Source of the DNA: Phocoena phocoena
Taxonomy: Eukaryota; Chordata; Mammalia; Artiodactyla; Phocoenidae
Assembly: GCF_963924675.1 (NCBI RefSeq)
Contig: NC_089220.1
Location: 120,048,697 to 120,112,696, forward strand
Direction: 5' to 3'
Length of the DNA stretch: 64,000 bases
Below the pieces are notes generated by a model, which worked only from the letters and a program-made list of their open reading frames with translations, did not search any database and was not told where the DNA came from. Below, in pieces: positions 1 to 11,058 of the stretch. Position numbers and translations under genes: made by a program. The first letter of the stretch is position 1. Every line of letters starts with the position of its first letter.

Positions 1-499
1 ACAGGTGAAGTGTTTATTAGGAGGAAAAAGAGTACGTGTGGATAGACAAGTGGGAGGGCTCAGAGAGAGAGAGCTGCGCCCTCATGGTAGTTTGAATCAC
101 GTATATGGGGCACTTCCTCTGGGCTTCATTTGGCCAGTCATCTTGCTTTGCCTCGTTCTGAGTCCGTATTTGGTTTATCTCAGGGTCCTCGCGTGTGTAC
201 ACGTGCATCACTTAGCCAAGATGATTCTAGTGAAGAGGCTTATGGGTAGGTTGACATCACTCCCTTTTTGACCTCTAAGGAGCCTTTCCGCGCATGTATG
301 GTTGGGAAGGTCTCCTTGACCTTGAGAATGAGGAATATGTGGTTTCTACCTTTTATCTGGGCAGGGTTCAGCTCCTCTCTCAGTCCTGCTATTTTGGAGT
401 ATCTGTCCACAGGGGACAAACTCCAGCTGCTCAGCATGGGACCCTCCTGCCTCACTGTGGCCAAGTCAAGGTGACACATACAGTCAATCATCACAATTT
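1..499. other. Unassigned sequence, possible unidentified repeat
   Basis: There is no coding frame with recognisable homology. The texture resembles an old interspersed repeat (a short GA run at 62-73, mixed composition), but I cannot name a family. Confidence 0.3.
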
Positions 500-690
500 T
501 CATTCATTTCCATGTATTTAAAACTTTCCAGTGAGATTTCCTCTTTGATGCATGGATTATTTAGAAGTGTGTTGTGTAACTTTCAGTGTTTATAGATTTT
601 TCTGTTGTGTTTTTGGCATTGAGGTCTAGTCTGATTCCATCTTGGTCACAGGACATCCTCTGTACGACTGTCTGCAAGTTTTAAAAGAGC
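500..690 (-). repeat. Degenerate L1-like LINE fragment
   Basis: The plus strand reads like the antisense of old L1 sequence (a gtctagtctgattccatctt stretch followed by a 'ctctgtacgactgt' segment). It is short and diverged, so the call rests on pattern resemblance. Confidence 0.4.
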
Positions 691-1089
691 AGATCATTCA
701 TCTGACCAACTCCTCATTCTTCAAATGTGACCAGAGACGCCTGTTCTATAGGAGGAGGTTTCAGGTCCACAGGGTGGGAAGCAGCATTGTCTTCATGAGG
801 TCCAAGAGCTGTCATTGTGTCCTTTCTAAGTGGCCTCCAGACAGTGCTGGGTGAATGCAGAACCCTGGATGGTGGGGCCCAGGTGAAGGGTCTGATCATC
901 CACGTGGGGCCCGAACCCACCGGTATCAGAATAGGGCTGCTATACCACACAGTGTATCAGACTCAGGCTTGGTCTGCGCCACCAGCCCACACTCAGCAGT
1001 GAATTCAGGGGTGGGAGTCACTGACCTGGGACCTGGGACCCTTTGCTGCAGTGCTTGCACCTGGACAAAGGTCTCCTGGAGCAACAGAA
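691..1089. other. Unassigned intergenic sequence
   Basis: No gene, RNA or repeat is recognised. Short open frames overlap on both strands without homology. Confidence 0.4.
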
Positions 1090-1523
1090 TACCAAGAAAC
1101 TATAAGGGACTAAAAATAACTGTGTGCATGCGCAGTTGGGGCAAATTATGGGCAACAAGATACAAAGAGACCAAAAAACCCCCCAACTGCCGCTTCTGAA
1201 GAGCCGGGAGCAAAAACAGGGTGTGGGGAGCAAAAGTAGGGTACTGCGCGTGCCCCCTGCACACAGCACCACCAAGGGGGTGGGCAGATCACCTAAGCCA
1301 CCCCTCCGGCCTGACCCTGGACACACCCCTTCCCTCACCCCATATTAGGAATCAGCTCGCCAGTCCCCCCAGCCCCAGGGAGGGAGCTAGCAAAGGAAAC
1401 TGTTACTTGTTCTCTCTCCTCCCTGCTGCAATAGGGGCCCCAGTAAAGCCTTGCCTGAATTTCTTGTCTGGCCTCTGATCAATTTCTATTGATTAAGGAG
1501 GCCAAGAACCCTGGTCGGTAACA
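1090..1523 (+). repeat. Solitary ERV-type LTR (probable)
   Basis: The 3' portion has LTR architecture: a poly(A)-signal variant AGTAAA at 1442-1447 followed by gccttgcctgaatttcttg, then a U5-like segment ending ctggtcggtaaca at 1523. The upstream part contains gcatgcgcag, an NRF1-like site. I see no gag, pro, pol or env reading frame next to it, so it looks solitary. The 5' boundary is uncertain. Confidence 0.5.
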
Positions 1524-3909
1524 ATTGGGTGGAGCCCACCCACAGGACCCCAGGCAGCAGAAGGCATTCTGGGTCCTGGCTGGAGGCCTCCGCTACCCTC
1601 TAGGTCCGCAGGTGGGTCCCAGACCCCGATGGCCTAGGAATCCCACTTGTGGCCCCCTCCCGTCCTGGGTGGCTTGGCCCAGGCAGAGGTATGGAACGTG
1701 AGACACAGAAGACAGGCTTGGTTATGGGGCCAACTTTGGGAGGGATGAACCAGAGCTTGAGGGGATAAAGATGGAGGTTGACGAATCACGCTTAAGCTGG
1801 GCCCCACATTGACTCTGCTTGCCTTCTAAGTGCAAGAAAATGCCGCTCTTCCCGCCCTAGTGCAGGAGCAGCTTGCCCTTGCCAGCTGCCTCCTGCTCCT
1901 CTGGCCGGCGGGTCGGCAGGGACATGGGACCCGGTGCTCCCCTCAGCCTGGTCCTGGGTGGGGCGAGCTCGGTGGGCATCGACACCGCCTCATCTGGTGC
2001 TGAGTGTCTCTCCAGCTCCCCCCAGCCCCCGCCCCCAGGGTGGTGTGGCAACAGGTGGCACTTGTCACCTCTCTGGGGCACCCTGGCTCTGCTCCTTTGG
2101 CCCCCACTGGGCATGTGGCTGAGGTGGCTGCATGGCTAGTGTCTGGCCACTCCTGGCTCTGCCCGCCTCCATGTGCTGTGGCACCAGCAGTGTCACTCCA
2201 CATGTGTTTGCACACAACTGACTCAGTGCTTCTGCCTGGAGGATTTTATCCTGCAAAGGTACTCGAAATTGAGTGAAGACAAATGACAAAGTTGAGCTTG
2301 TGACCAAAGAGACACCTACTGCTCACGAAATGGCCCAGTTTCAGTCTAGGATTGCCCACTCACACAGTGGCCCATGTCTGCTGCCGTAAAGCGGGATTCC
2401 GCTTTCGAAGCTGACTTTGACGTGTGCACAGTCAGCTCCCACGGGTGTGGAAGCGCTTGCCCAGGCATCCTTCTCCAGGCTCACGCGGGCCTGGACACCC
2501 GGACAGCACGTAGGCTCTGCAGGCTACGGCTGTTGCCTTGGGGTATGGGTGTCAGACCCCAACTCCCTGCATCACTGTTTCCTTTACCTAAATCAGGATT
2601 CCATCCCTTTTAAGTCTGCTTTCCATGTCCTTCTATCATGCATGTTTAAAATCCATTCACAGTTTTATCAAAACATCTCTTTGGGAAAAAGTGAGCCTGG
2701 CATGAGCTGCTTAGGAATTTCCTGTTTATTTACTGGGGCTTCCAGACATACCTGGGCTCCTGTCCCACACGGCACGGCCAGCAGCCGCTTTGGCCTGAGG
2801 AGCCATCTGGACCAGAGCTAAGAGCGACTCACGTCAAACCTTCCCACCCCAGCGGCCCCTGCCCACGGTGGACCCCAGGCTGCTGCAGAGGAAGGCACCA
2901 GGTGCCTCCAGGCCAGAAGGAAACCCCCACAGGATGCCTTCCAGCAGGAGAGGGGTACCAGCAGGATCTCAGCCTGCAACGGAGCAGGCCTGTTTCCCCC
3001 TCTTAGCCTCCCTTGGGCAGAATTGGGGGGACAGCTGTGGAGGAAGAAATGTGCCCCTCCATGGTCACAATGTGTGCACAGGAGACCCACAGACCCCTCA
3101 CCTATGCAGACACGCTGCCAGGCACAGACACATGCGCGCACACACACACACACACACACAGAGGCACTCACTCTGCTCAGCCAAGGCCTCCTGTACACTC
3201 ATCTCCTCTTCTGTGGAGGCTGCATCAGAGCCAGGCTTGCAGCCACCCTGCCAGGTCCGAGACCAGGGAGCCTTTTCTCTCAGGGGCCGGCAAGGCTGTC
3301 AGATGCACCAGCCTCACACCCATGTCCACGCTGGGAGCAGGGAGAGGGTTGGCGCCTTCCCCACCTGCTGCTGCTCTCCTTGAAGAGGGCTCCAGAGCTC
3401 TGTCTCAGACCCTGCTGTTCTGCTCTGCCCATTGGCCCATTTCTCAGACTCGAGTAGGTGAATTCCCACAGTCAGGAAGGAGTAGCCTCCGTGTTCCAGG
3501 GCTGTGGAGGTCTGAGCACTAGATGGTCCCTCCGAACCTGGAGCTGAGGGGCCCTTCAGCCAGTGCATCCTGGGCCACCCAGCCTTCTTTTCCCCAGTCC
3601 CTCCAAGCCCACTTGGCCAGCAGGTCTGTCACAAGGCCAAGCCCTCAGGTGATGGGTGACCAGGAGTGATGGATTCCCTGCTTTCGTTTCCTTTCTCCCA
3701 GATTTGCTTCCCCCTCAAGAGCAGGTCCTCAACTCAGGGGAGTCAGACATGGGATCATGAATTCTGGCGATGGAGTTTTCATGATGGTTTAATGTCAGCA
3801 TAAGTGTTGAGGGCCCTTCTCCCACCTCTGTGCCCAGATAGTTGAAGGGACATCTGTCCCTGAGGAGTTGCTAGGCTGAGCTTGCCAGAGAAAATCCTTG
3901 ATGCCCACA
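1524..3909. other. Unassigned G+C-rich intergenic sequence
   Basis: Several overlapping open frames of 60-170 codons occur on both strands, but they reflect G+C content. None shows a recognisable domain, a splice pattern or a Kozak-supported start. A CA microsatellite lies at 3139-3160. Confidence 0.4.
3139..3160. repeat. (CA)11 microsatellite
   Basis: Eleven uninterrupted CA units follow the alternating stretch gcgcg. It is likely polymorphic. Confidence 0.9.
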
Positions 3910-4281
3910 TGCTGTGGACTCAAAGTTTATGTGGCAGCCCTGCTCCCCCTAATTCTTATGTTAAATCCTAATCTCCAACGTGATGGTATGAGGAGGTGGG
4001 GCCTTTGGGAGGTGATTAGGTCATGAGGGTGGGACCTTCATGAATGGGATTAGTGTCTTTATAAGAGACCTCAGAGAGCTCCCTCGCACCCCCTGCCAGA
4101 TGAGGACCCAGGGAGAGGTTGGCCATATATGAACCAAGAAGTGGGCTCTCACCACGCGTGAACCTGCCAGCACCTTGATTTTGGACTCCCAGCCTCCAGA
4201 ACTGTGAGAAATAAACATCTGTTGTTTATAAGCCACCCAGGCCATGGTATTCTGTTGTAGCAGCCCAAACGGACTCCTACA
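3910..4281 (+). repeat. MaLR-like solitary LTR
   Basis: The element starts tgctgtggactc and ends cctaca (TG...CA). It contains ggaggtggggcctttggg and ggtgattaggtcatgagg, and late in the element cagcctccagaactgtgaga followed by an AATAAA (aaataaacatctg). These are signature blocks of mammalian MaLR-type LTRs; the exact subfamily is not assigned. No internal region flanks it. Confidence 0.65.
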
Positions 4282-4779
4282 CCAGTTGAATTTGAATGGA
4301 AAGTCAATGGAAAATTGTTTTTAGTGTATGTCCCAAATAGCGCGTGGGACATACTTATACTAAAAATTGTATTCGTTGTTTATCAGAAATTGAAATTTAA
4401 CTGAGTACCCTATATTTTATGTTTTCTTTCTAAACCTGGCCGCCCTGCCCAGACCCTTCTATCTGAGGCTTGCTTTTCCTTCACGAAGCAGCCGACTGGA
4501 GGATGCTGTGTGGGCCTCTTCCTGCAGGACCAGCCCTGAGAGGAGGTAGCTCCTGGTGGGCCCTCTCCCAGTGTCAGTCCTCCCAGCTCCGCTGGTCTTC
4601 ATTCTGCCCAGCTTGCCCTCCCCACCCTGTCCCACCCTTGGCCTCCTGGGCCTTGCCTCCAGTACTCTTGAAAGGTGCCCACCCCAGGCATTCCTTCTGC
4701 CCCTGCCGGGCCTCTGGTCCTTCACCCTCTCTGTGCTTCTCCCGAGCAGAGGTTCACTGAGTACTTTCTCAGCTCCAGG

Positions 4780-5020
4780 CCAGGCAGAGGGGGAAGGGGG
4801 GAGGGGGGTGGGGGTAGCAGGACTGCAGGACCCTGCCCTCAGGAGCCTGAGTGCCAGGGTGGAGGCTAGGTACTGGGAAGCATTCCAGGGCTCTGCCCTT
4901 GGTGATGAGCTGCCAGCAGATATGCTTCCTGGTAAGGGCTTGCTTCGGTATTTGCAGATGGCCATCTTCTTGCTGTGCCCTCCCTGGGGGGAGGGGGGAG
5001 GGGGGTGCGGGGGTGGGGAA
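4780..5020 (+). other. Two G-quadruplex-prone G tracts
   Basis: At 4788-4815 and again at 4986-5018, runs of four to six G are separated by one- to three-base loops. Both satisfy the classical four-run quadruplex pattern. They lie about 180 bp apart, the second inside an old LTR-like remnant. Confidence 0.7.
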
Positions 5021-5190
5021 AGAGAGGAAGAAGAAGCTCTCTGGCCTCTCCTTATAAAGACATTAATCCCATCACAAGGCTCCCCCTCATGACCTAATCA
5101 CCTTCCAAAGGTGCCACCTCCAAACACCATCATATTTCAACATATGAATTTTGAGGCGGACACAAATATTCTGTCTATAACCATCTATAA
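4960..5190 (-). repeat. MaLR-like LTR remnant, antisense
   Basis: The plus strand carries the complement of the same signature blocks seen at 3910-4281: ccccctcatgacctaatcac and the following aaaggtgccacctccaa, after ttcttgctgtgccctcc. The element is interrupted by a G-rich expansion at 4986-5018. Confidence 0.55.
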
Positions 5191-5207
5191 CAGAAGGCAA
5201 AGACAGG

Positions 5208-5420
5208 GACTTCCCTGGTGGTCCAGTGAGTAAGAATCCGCGCTCCCAATGCAGGGGGCCTGGGTTCGATCCCTGGTCGGGGGGGACTATATCCCACATG
5301 CATGTCACAACTAAGAGTTCACATGTGGCAACTAAGGAGCCCGCGTGCCACAACGAAGATCCCGCGTACTGCAACTAAGATCCAGTGCAGCCTAAATAAA
5401 TATATTTTTAAAAAACATGG
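5208..5420 (+). repeat. CHR-type tRNA-derived SINE
   Basis: It begins gggacttccctggtggtcca and contains a B-box-like ggttcgatccctggt and the tail unit gcaactaagatccagtgcag, ending in an A-rich AAATAAATA run. This is a long-tailed CHR-2-like version. Such SINEs are restricted to cetaceans, hippos and ruminants. Confidence 0.9.
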
Positions 5421-7128
5421 AGAAGGATGTCCATTTGCAGCATCCTATGCCAAAATAAAAAAAAAAAGAAACTAAAGACAAAGGAGGCTTACAACTATTA
5501 TCGGACAGCTTTCGCGGGACGCGGGTCACGAACAAGTGTTCCTCACAGCCAGGTTCTGCCCAGGGGCCCTCTGCCCTCTCCTTACTCACTGTTTTCTCTG
5601 TCTACTCTTCAGCATCTGGGAGCTCAGCACACCTGCAGGAGTGGGTACCCAACGGGTTTCATCCATGATCACAAAGCACCTGCAATATGGCTACCAGAAT
5701 CACAACACCTGTGGCAGTGGATCATCACAAGCATTAACCAAATGGGAAAGATCCCTAGCATTTTGGGGGGGTTATTGTTGGTGGAGAGGTGCCTTAAAAA
5801 ATATTCAATGGGATCCTAACCTTGAGACCATTAAAACCACTTTTGAAGCATTTTCCTCTGGAGGCAGTGGTTTGTGATTATATCTATTGCATCTCTCTTT
5901 GAGGCATCCAGAAAAGAATTTTTTAACACATGGTGTCAAAAAATCTAACTGATGGAATTGATTATCTTTAAATAAAAAGTTGTTTTTGAAGTGGATGTTT
6001 TTTGGTATCATTATTCATTTCTATTTCCCAGCAGGGAAATGGATGGATTGGGCATTTCCCCAATCACTTGTCGGTGGCAAAGAGACTGGGCTTTATTTTA
6101 TCATAAACAAAATGTTGTGTTGAGTCCAAACCTCTGATTTAGTTACTGTTGGGTGCGCCATAGTTATTGTCGCGTGTGATCACAGATCACAAACTGCAGC
6201 AAAATCTAGAACTACAGAATCAACCGGTCTTGGATTTGAAAGGAGAAGTAAGTGGTGGGTTTGCTAAAGACAATTTGCAGAGGATTTGTCCCCTTCTGGG
6301 TAAAGGAAACAACACGATGAAAACCCTGTTGTGGGTTTCCTGGCCCTCCTGACACCTCAGGAGAGGAGAGCTTGGGAGACCATCCTTCACAGCCTCCCCA
6401 GAGCCTCAGGCCCTGCGTGGAGGCCCCGACCACCAGGGGGCAGCGCTGGGCTGTTCGTGGCTCCAGTGCCCCTGCTTGGTCTGTCTGCCGGCGGGGCGTG
6501 GCGCGGCGGGGCGTGGCGCGGCGGCCGCAGGCAGGCTGGTTACCTTCCCTCGGCCCCAGAAGCAAATACAAAAGTCACCCGTACTCTCCAGCTGGATTGC
6601 GTGTGAAGGGCAGAGTTAATACATTTACTACTGTTGAAGCTTAAGATGATTAATCAACAGAATTAGAATTAGTCCCAGATCCAAAGGACACGTTAGTCCG
6701 CCATTTGGGTCAGTGTAATTTACGCTGCCCAGGACACATAGCCTTCTCCCTTTTATGGCTTCAAATCTATCTACAGAAAACAAAAAGCAGTTAAAAGCCC
6801 TCCAAGACTGAGTCGAAGGTAAAAAATTTACTCCCTGCACTTTCTTAGCATCATATGGGTCTCTGTTTACAACTTAAACGCAGCTTTGCACACCGTAAGG
6901 ACAAAGCCAAAAATCCTAAGAATCCAGCAAAGCCTTTTTTTTAGAAGCACAGGAGCCACCAACCACTCATCCAAAGGCATCTCCAGATGCAGTTTCATTG
7001 ACGTTAGTATTTGTTGTGCCCAGAACGTGTGGTCTCCTCTGGCTCTGACATCCCCTTAATAACACTGCTGTTGGCCCGTCTCACAGGGTGGACACAGTGA
7101 CTGGACAGGTGTCATGGTCATCACAGGA
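5421..7128. other. Unassigned intergenic sequence
   Basis: No gene is recognised. At 6491-6525 there are two copies of a 15-bp GC unit (core gcgtggcgcg) resembling tandem KLF/SP boxes. Open frames here (up to about 130 codons) have no recognisable homology. Confidence 0.4.
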
Positions 7129-7560
7129 CAGCCGACCTCCTTTGATTGCACTGCACTTTACTGCATTTTTTACAGATTGAAGGTTGGTGGCAATCCTGTG
7201 TTGAGCAAGTCTATACGCACCATTTTCCCAACAGCATTTGCTCGCTTCGTGTCCCTGTCAAAGTTTGGTAATTCTGGCAATATTTCAAACTTTTTCATTA
7301 TTATTATATTGTTATGATGATCTGTGATCAGGGATCTTTGATGTTGCTTTCTGAGGGTTCAGATGAGGGTTCGTATTTTTTAGAAATAAAGTATTTTTAA
7401 ATTAAGGTATGTATATTGTTTTTTAAAAGACATGCTATTGCACACTTAATAGATTACAGTATACTGGGAACATAACTTTTATTTTTTAATGATTTTTAAA
7501 TTGAAGTATAGTAAATTTACAACATTGTGTTAGTTTCAGGTGTACAGCAAAGTGATCCAG

Positions 7561-7598
<38 letters not shown>

Positions 7599-8337
7599 CC
7601 TCAGATTCTTTTCCATTATAGGTTATTACAAGATACTGAGTATCGTTCCCTGTGCTGTACAGTAGGACCTTGTTGTTAGTGTGTATCTGCTAATCCCAAA
7701 CTCCAATTTAACCCCTTCCCACCCCTTCCCCTTTGGTAAACACAAGTTTGTTTTCTATGTCTGTGAGTATATTTCTGTTTTGTAAGTAAGTTCAGTTCTA
7801 TCATATTTTAAATTCCACATATAAGTGATATCATATGATATTTGTCTTTATCTGACTTATTTCACTTAGTATGATAATCTCCAGGTCCATCCAGTCCCTG
7901 AAAATGGCATTATTTTGTTCTTTTTTTATGGCTGAGTAATATTCCATTGTATATATGTACCACCTCTTCTTTACCCGTTCATCTGTCGATGGACATTTTG
8001 CTGCTTCCATGTCTTGGCTGTTGTAAACTGTGCTGCAATGAACATTGGGGTGCACGTATCTTTTCCAATTACAGTTTTCTCTGGATATATGCCCAGGAGT
8101 GGGAATGCTGGATCATATGGTAGCTCTATTTTTATTTTTTTAAGGAACCTCCATACTGTTCTCCATAGTGGCTGCACCAATTTATATTCCCACCAGCAGT
8201 GCAGGAGGGTTCCCTTTTCTCCACACCTTCCCCAGCATGGGAACATAAATTTTATATGCATCGGGAAACCAAAAAAATAGTGCAATTCTCTTTATTGTGG
8301 TCAGGAACTGACCCTGCAGATCTCCGAGGTCTGCCTT
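7129..8337 (+). mobile_element. Tigger1-like DNA transposon, internally deleted and split by an L1
   Basis: The left part (7129-7482) has gattgaaggttggtggcaat, the ccaacagcatttgctcgctt segment and atttcaaactttttcatta, typical of a Tigger (Tc1/mariner) terminal region. The right part (8239-8337) continues with tgcatcgggaaaccaaaaaa and ends atctccgaggtctgcctta, the Tigger terminal repeat. The transposase centre is missing. An L1 (7483-8238) interrupts it, with a 17-bp duplication of the Tigger sequence on both sides. Confidence 0.75.
7483..8238 (-). mobile_element. 5'-truncated L1, 3' end (ORF2 C-terminus and 3' UTR)
   Basis: On the minus strand two overlapping frames carry the L1 ORF2 C-terminus, including [28 protein letters not shown] and [17 protein letters not shown]. 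They are offset by a frameshift near 7970-8055, so ORF2 is broken. The A-rich end lies at the left (ttttttaatgattttta on plus). The element is flanked by near-identical copies of gggaacataa[c/a]ttttat at 7466-7482 and 8239-8255, the target-site duplication. A TA microsatellite (7566-7596) sits in its 3' UTR. Confidence 0.9.
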
Positions 8338-10447
8338 AGCCAGAAGGTTCTAGGTGGAGAAGGGAGAAACAGCGGGGGGGACTCAAGGGCCAGCCAGGGG
8401 TGACAGACCTCAGCCAAGTGCTGCTCCTTAGGGTGCCAGCCTCCTCATCCACATTCTCTTGTCCAGACAACATCCTCTTGGGTCCAGCACCAAGATTTCT
8501 CCTTCCTCACGAATCCAAAAACCTCTGGAGCCGGCCAGTTCCTGCTGTGTGTCCATCCTGGGAGGGTCCAGACCTCACTCCGGCATCGCGGGCAGCAGCC
8601 CCTCTGCTCTTCCTGCGGTGCGTCATGGTCCAGCCCTCCCCCCAGGGGACGCTGTCTGCTCCATCAGTGGACTTAGCTGTCAGCTTCTGCATTCATGTCC
8701 CCTGGTTGGGGTTTAGCCCACCCCACCCCACCTGGGGAGCTTTCCTTCCGTGGTGGTCATAAAATGGCTTTCCCTTGCATGTCACTGATCGTGGCCACAC
8801 CCCTGCCATCCTCTGAGTTGCTTGCTTGTCCTCGGGGCTCACCGTCCTCTCCTCCCAGCCCCCTTCCTCGGGCTGCCAGGCTTTCCAGAGGCAGAGGGCA
8901 CGAGGCACGGATGCTCCCGACCCAGGTCCCATGGTGAGTGCTCATTCCAGCAACTGTGCTGCTTTTACTGAGATCTGGAGCTTCAAACATTCAGACCACA
9001 CATTTGGACCTGATGGATTTCAGAGCTCTGCCAGGGTAGAGGGGGCCCCAGGAAGGCAGGACTGTCCCCACTTCTCTGCCAGGGGGCCTCGGCCACCACC
9101 TCAGGGCTCGTTCTAGGGCACCCGTCCTGCCAGAATGAGCGTGGGTGCTGGCCTTTGGTCGAAAGTTCAGACAGCGCTGTGCACATCGTGTGTGTTCTGC
9201 TCAGACAGGCAGGGGACAGAGGCCAGGGATAGCTGAGTGCAGTGCCGGGAGGGCTGTGCTGTCTTCCTGGGGGGCAGCCTGGGCTGGGCTGGCGACTTGC
9301 CTTTGGGGCCCCTGTGTGGGGTGTGTGATTGACAAGGGGAGGTGAAGAGGCCAGAGGGGAAGGTCTTCTTGTCCCCCTACCTCTAGGCCTGGCCAGCGCC
9401 ACCAGCTGCTGGACACATGGTGTTCCTGAAACCCTCAGCTTCCCCTCTCTCCGCAAGCACGTCCAGGACAAGCACGAACCTCGGGGCCAATGGTGCTGTC
9501 TGCAGCCCATCCGCTGCTTCTTTGCTGTGGGACCTGGGGAGGAGGCTCTTACTCTCTCTGGGCCATGGTTTCTTGGTCCACCAGCTGCAATGGTGATCCT
9601 CCCTGTTGGTGGGAGAGTGGCCAGGCTGTGCCAGGATGGCCCCAAGGCCCCTGCAGGGGCTCCCCAAAGCCTTCCCCAGTCCTGGGACCCAGGGCTGAAG
9701 TGGCCACGGCCATGGGGCCACTGTCCCTGTCCATCCTCTTCCCAGCAGCCTCTACACTAACCGGTTGCTGCCCCCGTTCTGCCTACTCCCCTCCCCGCCC
9801 CCCCCCCCCCCCACCTCCCGAAGGTGGGGAAGGAAGCTGGTCTGTCGTATTCATGGGTGGGTCCCCAGCACTGGTGAGCCCAGCACAAAGCAGGCTCCTG
9901 ATCAGTGTTTGTGTAAGGAGTGTTCACTCTGCCTGCTGGACAGCCGTTTATCCCCTTCTCTGTCTGATTCAACTCTCAGCTCTCTGAGAAGTCTTCCTTA
10001 CCTGGCGATCCCTGCTTAGAGCTGAGCTCAGCCCCAGTGCCCCGCTCCCAGCTGCTACCTGGAAAATGCAGAGCAGGTAGTCGCCCCCATTCCCTGGGCG
10101 TTTGCTTGCTGGGCTCACCTGGGCACACAGGGGAGGGCTCCTCTTCTGCACGGAGAGAAAATGTGCCAGTCACACCCATGGTCTGGGCCCCCTGGGCATC
10201 GGGGAAATCAGACAACAGTTCCGATGTCCAGGAGCCGAACACCCAAGCAAGGAGATGCACGCATGTGAGTCTGGCCAGGGCAGAGGGCAGACGGAGCTCA
10301 GCCTCCCAGAGAAAGGCGTGTAAAAGCCTGTGTGTGCCGAGAGCCCACGTACACCCAGGCTGCTCCAGGGAGGGGGGTTGTTGGAAGGCCTTGGGGCCTA
10401 CTGCGTGGGCGCCAGAAAAGAAGGACAGGGTATGTTCATGTCTCAGG
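8338..10447. other. Unassigned G+C-rich intergenic sequence
   Basis: No gene is recognised despite open frames up to 220 codons on the minus strand (9645-8983); their composition is Pro/Ser/Arg-rich and lacks domains. A 15-C run is at 9798-9812. Weak MIR-like traces occur near 9500-9560. Confidence 0.4.
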
Positions 10448-11058
10448 TAACCAAAACCATTTGCTGGTGGGATTGGAAAACCATACAACCTACTTGGAAC
10501 ACTGTTTGGAAATTTCTAATAAAGTGAAATATACACTCATTCTGTGAGCCAGCAATTTTGCTTCATTTGTATTTATCCAGAAGAAATGAAACTTTATGTC
10601 CACAAAACATTCACGAAGGCTCATAGTGACTTTATTCATAATAGCCCCAAACTGGAAGCAACCTGTCCATTAACAGGAAAGTGGATACACAAATTGTGCT
10701 ACAGTCACAATGCCCAGCAATAAAAAGTTACAAATGACCGATGCTGATACCAATGCGGGTGAATCCCCCAAACCGGTGGAACAAATGAGAATTGGCACCA
10801 AACAGTACATATATTGATTCCCTTTGTATGTTTGTAAGGACAGAGCAAATCTAGAGCTGTCTGGATAAGAGCTGCTTTTGGGGGTGGGATGCACTCGGTG
10901 TGGCTGGGTGTGAGGGTGATGTTCTACATCTCGACCATGCTGGTTGTGACCAGGGAGCAGACATTTGTCAAAACGCACCCCACTGTACGTTTGATATTTG
11001 TGCCTTTGGCTGTACATAAAATACGCCTCAATAAAACTGATGTTATAAAAAATCACTT
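10448..11058 (+). repeat. Old L1 3' end
   Basis: The stretch has tttgctggtgggattggaaa, ccagcaattttgcttc, then cccaaactggaagcaacctg, and ends ctcaataaaactgatgttat. This is the characteristic order of the ORF2 tail and 3' UTR of a degenerate mammalian L1. No open frame remains. Confidence 0.75.

Noticed and set aside
7831..8285. Two conserved-looking minus frames ([30 protein letters not shown])
   Set aside because: They are the C-terminus of L1 ORF2 in a truncated insertion with a frameshift.
8983..9645. A 220-codon minus frame in intergenic DNA
   Set aside because: Pro/Ser/Arg-rich with no domain, overlapped by comparable frames on the other strand; explained by G+C content.
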